43,542 bases of DNA from a virus. The translations under genes were made by a program, and so were the position numbers. Positions 39,865-43,542 of this stretch are shown here, piece by piece. The DNA lies in IMG/VR virus record IMGVR_UViG_3300020439_001732, positions 1 through 43,542 of that record; one strand, written 5' to 3'. The number at the start of each line of letters is the position of its first letter. The first letter of the stretch is position 1. The notes below the pieces were generated by a model. It made no database searches, was not told the DNA's origin, and saw only the letters and a list, made by a program, of their open reading frames with translations.

Positions 39865-39878
39865 TATATAAATATAAT
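39865..39878 (-). promoter_or_regulatory. AT-rich candidate promoter motif upstream of Hsp20
   Basis: Minus strand ATTATATTTATATA, identical to 7131-7144. It is 107 nt before the Hsp20 ATG and just after the methyltransferase gene end. Candidate, by recurrence. Confidence 0.42.
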
Positions 39879-39907
39879 GTATTGTTACAAAAATACAAAA
39901 TATTTAT

Positions 39908-40585
39908 TTAAATTTTCTTTACCCAACTCCCATCACGAAACGTAGCATCGGGTTCACCAACTACCTCCCGAATTGCAGATACACAACCAGGCCAAGAATG
40001 ATTAATAAAATCGTGTCCTGATATCCACCCAACTTCAGGATTAATCTTGGGAAGTAATGATTCCAAATCTCTTTTAACTGATTCATAATCGTGTTCTCCA
40101 TCTAAATATATTAAATTAAAGTAACCATCTTCAAACTTATCCAACACACCATCAAATGAATAATTTGGATAATGTGTAATTACATCTGAAAGTTCCGTAA
40201 TATTATTAAAAGTTTTCTTTACACTATCCCAATCAACTCCACGTAACTTATTCATCTCTTCATCACCATCGTGTGGGTCTATTGAAATAACTTCATCAAA
40301 CAAACCAGTACTACTAAATAATAAAGTAGATTCACCCGCATAAGAACCAACTTCCATCATCTTCATTCTTTTATGATCTGGTTTTACCTCACCATCTATT
40401 ATTCCAAGTGCCGCGGGAGCGATATGTTCTTGTAAATAAAAAAGAAATTCTAAAAACCCATAAAACCCTATACTACCATATCGACCAGTATCCCACCAAC
40501 CACGTGGTATATTAAATCTAAGAGAACTATTTCTTGTTATCCTAGCTCTTTCTACTTCAGCTTGTATATCATCAAACTGCCCCAT
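39908..40585 (-). CDS. Class I SAM-dependent methyltransferase (Methyltransf_24-like)
   Basis: 225 residues from ATG 40585 (GGAG 5 nt upstream; TTG 40588 rejected). Motif I is MMEVGSYAGESTLLFSSTG, then VISIDPHDGDEE. Motif IV-like is LIYLDGEHDYESVKRDLESL, typical of the Methyltransf_24 family that often modifies sugars or small molecules. It overlaps the radical-SAM gene by 14 nt, so the two are probably made together. The substrate is not known. Confidence 0.84.
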   Translation of the reverse strand: MGQFDDIQAEVERARITRNSSLRFNIPRGWWDTGRYGSIGFYGFLEFLFYLQEHIAPAALGIIDGEVKPDHKRMKMMEVGSYAGESTLLFSSTGLFDEVISIDPHDGDEEMNKLRGVDWDSVKKTFNNITELSDVITHYPNYSFDGVLDKFEDGYFNLIYLDGEHDYESVKRDLESLLPKINPEVGWISGHDFINHSWPGCVSAIREVVGEPDATFRDGSWVKKI

Positions 40586-41387
40586 CAATACTCCAATTTT
40601 TTATTAACTCCATACCTTTAACATAAACCTTTTGGTCTACTGGTAAATTATCGGAATCCCAATCTTCCAATAATGGTGGTTGTGGACAAGTCTTACACCT
40701 ATCGAATGGTACATCACTTTCAAGATAATTTATAATCTCTTGTCTACTTTTCCAATCTTGTAAATTAATTCTTTCTGCATATGAAACACTACATCTATAA
40801 AACCCATCAGTACTTACAACTTTACAAATATCTTTCTTATAACATCTTTCCCAATTAAGTCTTTGATTGTATTTTTCTTCTGGTCGTTCCATACCTAACT
40901 TTTCAAACTTTTGTTGATACCACCATTGTACTTCTTTTAATTTAGATTCAAGATACTTACCCACCTCTGAAGTATTCCAAGTATGGTGTAAAGCTGATTT
41001 TGTCGCTGGGTTAGGGTCAACAGGATAAACCGAAATCGCTAACATATCTAACTTTGATGTAGCTTCAACAACTCTGTTTGTAAAATTTAAACCATTGGTA
41101 ACCATAGCTAACTCTTTAACAACACCACTTGATTTTATGTAATCAATCATCTTACCAAGGTCTCGGTGTAGTGTAGGTTCACCACCCATAAATTTCAATC
41201 GTTCTAATTGTAAATCCAATCTCTTTAGATTATCTATAACCGAAACAACATCATCATATTTCATCGATTCTGAAATATTTTTTCCAACTCCATTATTCCA
41301 CGTATAATCTAAAACACAACATTCTGTACAGTGCAAATTACAATAATCTGTAATGTATAAGTCAAAAACACCTTTTAATAAATACAT
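40572..41387 (-). CDS. Radical SAM enzyme with C-terminal cysteine-rich part
   Basis: 271 residues. The cluster motif CxxxCxxC is YCNLHCTEC (Cys16, 20, 23). GGEP is at 68-71 (KFMGGEPTLHRDLGKM), then AMVTNGLNF. The second half has further cysteines (RCYKKDICKV, FYRCSVSYAE, RCKTCPQPP), as in the SPASM/twitch type with an auxiliary Fe-S cluster. These often modify peptides or sugars. No peptide substrate is obvious, although small ORFs are near. Next to a methyltransferase gene. Confidence 0.9.
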   Translation of the reverse strand: MYLLKGVFDLYITDYCNLHCTECCVLDYTWNNGVGKNISESMKYDDVVSVIDNLKRLDLQLERLKFMGGEPTLHRDLGKMIDYIKSSGVVKELAMVTNGLNFTNRVVEATSKLDMLAISVYPVDPNPATKSALHHTWNTSEVGKYLESKLKEVQWWYQQKFEKLGMERPEEKYNQRLNWERCYKKDICKVVSTDGFYRCSVSYAERINLQDWKSRQEIINYLESDVPFDRCKTCPQPPLLEDWDSDNLPVDQKVYVKGMELIKNWSIDGAV

Positions 41388-41561
41388 TTACTTTACTAAT
41401 AGTTTTCTCGGTATCCAAACTATTTTACCCATTTCATCAACACCTTTAACTTTCTCATTATGTTTCTTGGTATTGTACTCATTTTCATCTACCCTAACGG
41501 TAGTGCCTTTGTATATCATTCCCTCTATTGTAGGGAAATCAAATTCAACTTTTACCTTCAT
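41388..41561 (-). CDS. 57-residue protein, unknown
   Basis: From ATG 41561 (the TTG at 41570 is less likely), overlapping the thioredoxin end by 17 nt, with GGTGAG before. Reads MKVKVEFDFPTIEGMIYKGT, TVRVDENEYNTKKHNEKVKG and VDEMGKIVWIPRKLLVK. Beta-rich, small; looks like a small SH3-like or KOW-like barrel but this is uncertain. Directly precedes the radical SAM gene. Confidence 0.66.
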   Translation of the reverse strand: MKVKVEFDFPTIEGMIYKGTTVRVDENEYNTKKHNEKVKGVDEMGKIVWIPRKLLVK

Positions 41562-41859
41562 ACTCACCAAACTTATCCATCAACTCTTCGGGATTCAACG
41601 GATAGTATAAGTTAAATTTCTTTACTAACGCATCTGGATCTTGTACCCCAACTAAAGTTTCTTGTACCTTATCATCTTGTATTATTTTTATGGATGGTAC
41701 AGAACGTATTTGATAACTTTCAGCTAGTACTGGATCCTCATCTACATCTTGAAAGTAAACTGGAAAACCAGCCTTCTCAAGTGATTCCATAAACGGTTTA
41801 AATTGTTTACAAGGACCACACCACTTTGCACTGAAATATATGAATTTAATATTATCCAT
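41545..41859 (-). CDS. Thioredoxin
   Basis: 104 residues. The active site WCGPC is at 13-17 (FSAKWCGPCKQF), with the cis-proline region SVPSIKI and GVQDPDALVKKF at the end. It is a dithiol reductase that could supply electrons to ribonucleotide reductase or act as a cofactor of phage enzymes. The ATG follows the previous stop directly. It is of full single-domain size. Confidence 0.94.
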   Translation of the reverse strand: MDNIKFIYFSAKWCGPCKQFKPFMESLEKAGFPVYFQDVDEDPVLAESYQIRSVPSIKIIQDDKVQETLVGVQDPDALVKKFNLYYPLNPEELMDKFGEYEGKS

Positions 41860-42060
41860 TTATTTACTCCATCTGATTACATTTATTGTTTGTGTTGTTG
41901 TTTCTGTAGCGTATGGAACTACGATTTCCAAATATTCCTTTTCAATTTTTTTCTGAACTGCTTGTGCTTGTATATGATTTTCATATTTAACACCAGTTCT
42001 TTTTTCGAAAAGTTCTGCTACTGTTTTTTTATTTCTTCTATGTTGTTTACTCTTGGCCAT
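41860..42060 (-). CDS. Small basic protein, unknown
   Basis: 66 residues from ATG 42060 (GGAAG 4 nt upstream), overlapping the nuclease end by 14 nt. The longer frame from 42081 is rejected. It reads MAKSKQHRRNKKTVAELFEK, RTGVKYENHIQAQAVQKKIE and ends INVIRWSK. The basic first half may bind nucleic acid. No family recognised. Confidence 0.65.
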   Translation of the reverse strand: MAKSKQHRRNKKTVAELFEKRTGVKYENHIQAQAVQKKIEKEYLEIVVPYATETTTQTINVIRWSK

Positions 42061-42502
42061 TTTCTTCCGCAGGTTTATCAACTAAGTCTTTTTTCTTAGC
42101 ATCTTTTTCTTCTTTGATTTCAGCTATGAATTTCTTTTTCTTACCACCATCGTATTCATAAGCGTGACCTTCATCAATGAGTATCTGATTTACACTCTTT
42201 AATCCATCTTCTGTTTCCACGAAAACTTCACCTAATACTCTACCGAACTTACCCGTTCCGTGTGAAACAATTTTAAAAGTACCAGATTCTAATAACTCTT
42301 TATTACGAGCTTTAGCAGCTAATCCTTTTTTCTTCTCTTCTAAATCACGAGTCCTACTTTCCCAAGTATCAATACCCATATATCTAATTCGTTTTTTTAT
42401 TTTCAAATCGAAACCTAAATCGATATAAGCATCGATTGTATCTCCATCCAAAACTTTTACTAATGTGCCATTGTATTCAAATGAGGCTGGTTTTTTTGCC
42501 AT
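42047..42502 (-). CDS. Staphylococcal-nuclease-like (TNase) protein
   Basis: 151 residues. All catalytic positions of the family are seen: VLDGDTIDAYID (Asp21), RIRYMGIDTWESR (Arg40, Asp45, Glu48) and GKFGRVLGEVF (Arg88), with spacing as in S. aureus nuclease. It is a Ca-dependent nuclease fold. There is no signal peptide, so it would act inside the cell, perhaps on host DNA. The C-terminus is a Lys-rich tail. CGGAG before ATG; an ATACTTAT motif is at 42529. Confidence 0.9.
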   Translation of the reverse strand: MAKKPASFEYNGTLVKVLDGDTIDAYIDLGFDLKIKKRIRYMGIDTWESRTRDLEEKKKGLAAKARNKELLESGTFKIVSHGTGKFGRVLGEVFVETEDGLKSVNQILIDEGHAYEYDGGKKKKFIAEIKEEKDAKKKDLVDKPAEENGQE

Positions 42503-42540
42503 TTTATTTCTCCGATAAATTTATATTAATAAGTATATCA

Positions 42541-43542
42541 TTAATAATTATTCACCACACTTACTATATGATTTCTATCTTCTTTTGATAACCACCAACC
42601 AACTGGTATATTTAACAATCTACTTTCAAAATAATCTAACCCATCTAAACCATCTCTTCTAAATTCTTCCATACAAGTATATTGGTCATTTCTAATATGT
42701 ACTACATCAGAAGCGATACCATTATCTTCTAAATACTTTTGAAATTTTTTCTTATCCTCAACCAATACTGAATAAATCCAACTTGAAGATTTAGATTTAT
42801 CACTTCTTTCAAGTAATTCTACTTTAGGATTATTAATATGTTTATCATAATATAACCCATTCTCTATATGCCTATCAATTAATTTATCAATGTATTTCAT
42901 CTGTTCAATACCAATACAAGCATTTACATTATTCATATGCAATTTATATCCCGCTTCTTTAATATCTTGTTCCCATCTTGAAGCAGATTTAAATTGTCTA
43001 TCTAACCCAAACCATCTAATCTTTCTAACTCTTTTGATATCTTCATCACTTTTACAAACAAGAGCTCCACCATCAGCAGTAGTTAAATGTTTTACCGCTT
43101 GAAATGAAAAACAAATATAATCTCCGTGATTTCCAATTTGCTTATCATTATATGTAGCTCTTAATGCGTGAGCGGCATCTTCAATAATTTTAACGTTATG
43201 TTTTCTTCCGATTTCACATATCGTATCCATATCACAAGGTTGTCCAGCCCAATGAACTATAACAATCGCTTTTGTTTTATCTGTAATTAAACTTTCAATT
43301 GATTTAGGATCTACATTACCTGTTTTTGGATTTATATCTGAAAATTTTAATACAGCTCCCATATTAATAAATGGAACATTAGTTGCCATACAAGTCATAG
43401 CAGTTGTGATTACTTCATCACCTGGTTGAACATCACACATATGTCCTGCCAACCAAATCGCTGATGTACAACTATTCACTAAACTTACATTTGGATTTCC
43501 AATGTACTCACCAAATTGTTTTTCAAACTCATCTGAATATTC
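42541..43542 (-). CDS. DegT/DnrJ/EryC1-type PLP aminotransferase, 5' end cut by window edge
   Basis: The frame is open from 43542 (edge) to 42541, giving 333 residues; the GTG at 43479 is within the protein, not the start. Upstream residues include DEFEKQFGEYIGNPNVSLVN. Family motifs: NSCTSAIWLA, GDEVITTAMTC, EDAAHALRATYNDKQIGN and FSFQAVKHLTTADGGALVC, the Lys of VKH being the PLP lysine. Such enzymes place amino groups on nucleotide-linked keto-sugars. Typical length is about 370, so roughly 30-40 residues are missing. It is likely part of a glycan-modifying set. Confidence 0.93.
   Translation of the reverse strand, partial: EYSDEFEKQFGEYIGNPNVSLVNSCTSAIWLAGHMCDVQPGDEVITTAMTCMATNVPFINMGAVLKFSDINPKTGNVDPKSIESLITDKTKAIVIVHWAGQPCDMDTICEIGRKHNVKIIEDAAHALRATYNDKQIGNHGDYICFSFQAVKHLTTADGGALVCKSDEDIKRVRKIRWFGLDRQFKSASRWEQDIKEAGYKLHMNNVNACIGIEQMKYIDKLIDRHIENGLYYDKHINNPKVELLERSDKSKSSSWIYSVLVEDKKKFQKYLEDNGIASDVVHIRNDQYTCMEEFRRDGLDGLDYFESRLLNIPVGWWLSKEDRNHIVSVVNNY

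Noticed and set aside
42541-43479. GTG at 43479 as the start of the aminotransferase
   Set aside because: The frame remains open and family-like up to the window edge, so the true start is outside.
1-43542. CRISPR array, insertion sequence, integrase, attachment site or diversity-generating retroelement
   Set aside because: No regularly spaced repeats, transposase, recombinase or reverse transcriptase motifs were seen.

Overview
The window is about 43.5 kb of AT-rich DNA from a T4-like tailed phage (myovirus). Marker genes for this assignment are the baseplate proteins gp25, gp6 and a gp5-type spike, the T4-type late sigma factor gp55, PhoH, a PseT-like 3'-phosphatase, Hsp20 and peptide deformylase. 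Nearly every gene is on the minus strand, and most are packed with ATGA or TAATG stop/start overlaps. There are no integrases, rRNAs, IS elements or CRISPR arrays. The gene set and style resemble marine T4-like phages. No capsid, terminase, portal or replication genes lie in this piece.

Layout, left to right. (1) 1-4170: an exported and envelope module, transcribed last in its operon. It holds a very large secreted protein with cohesin-like and dockerin-like parts and a C-terminal type IX secretion (T9SS) sorting domain, a 33-residue membrane peptide, a PorV/PorQ-like outer-membrane barrel, a membrane coiled-coil protein and a truncated lipoprotein (the last two look like an inner/outer spanin pair). 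(2) 4284-18282: tail and baseplate, comprising two paralogous tail proteins, a 1561-residue protein carrying an embedded Hint (intein-like) domain and a LamG-like region, gp6, gp25 and a spike protein. (3) 18283-18712: a control region with the only plus-strand gene, a 73-residue membrane protein with an exact T4 late -10 element, a hairpin leader and a strong bidirectional terminator. (4) 18739-29091: gp55, an HD hydrolase, an overlapping five-gene enzyme cassette (PLP enzyme, Asp/Asn hydroxylase-like, hydroxyacid-dehydrogenase-like, HNH-like, ParB-like), asparagine synthase, a DNA methyltransferase and an anchored 3D-domain cell-wall protein. (5) 29149-29553: a complete phage-encoded tmRNA. 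(6) 29558-35578: many mini-genes, several of them single-span membrane peptides, plus a beta-barrel protein, a MSMEG_6728-like protein, peptide deformylase, an SGNH-like protein and tRNA-Cys. (7) 35605-43542: 3'-phosphatase, PhoH, a four-span membrane protein, J-domain and Hsp20 chaperones, a methyltransferase/radical-SAM pair, thioredoxin, a nuclease and a truncated DegT-type aminotransferase.

Regulation. Three promoters (20515, 35605, 36458) share one architecture: TTGAC[A/T], an 18-nt spacer, then CGTAT[A/T][A/T]T. These look like host-sigma promoters, and one drives the gp55 operon. A different AT-rich motif, read on the minus strand as ATTATATTTATATA or close variants, lies upstream of the spike, tail, T9SS-cargo and Hsp20 operons, often followed by a leader stem-loop.

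Host inference: a T9SS cargo protein and a PorV-like protein point to a host of the Fibrobacterota-Chlorobiota-Bacteroidota (FCB) group. The consistent AGGAG ribosome-binding sites and TTGACA-type promoters are unlike typical Bacteroidota, so another FCB lineage such as Marinimicrobia (SAR406) is a reasonable but unproven guess. The most unusual feature is the pairing of a T9SS cargo with a PorV-like barrel in a phage late region.
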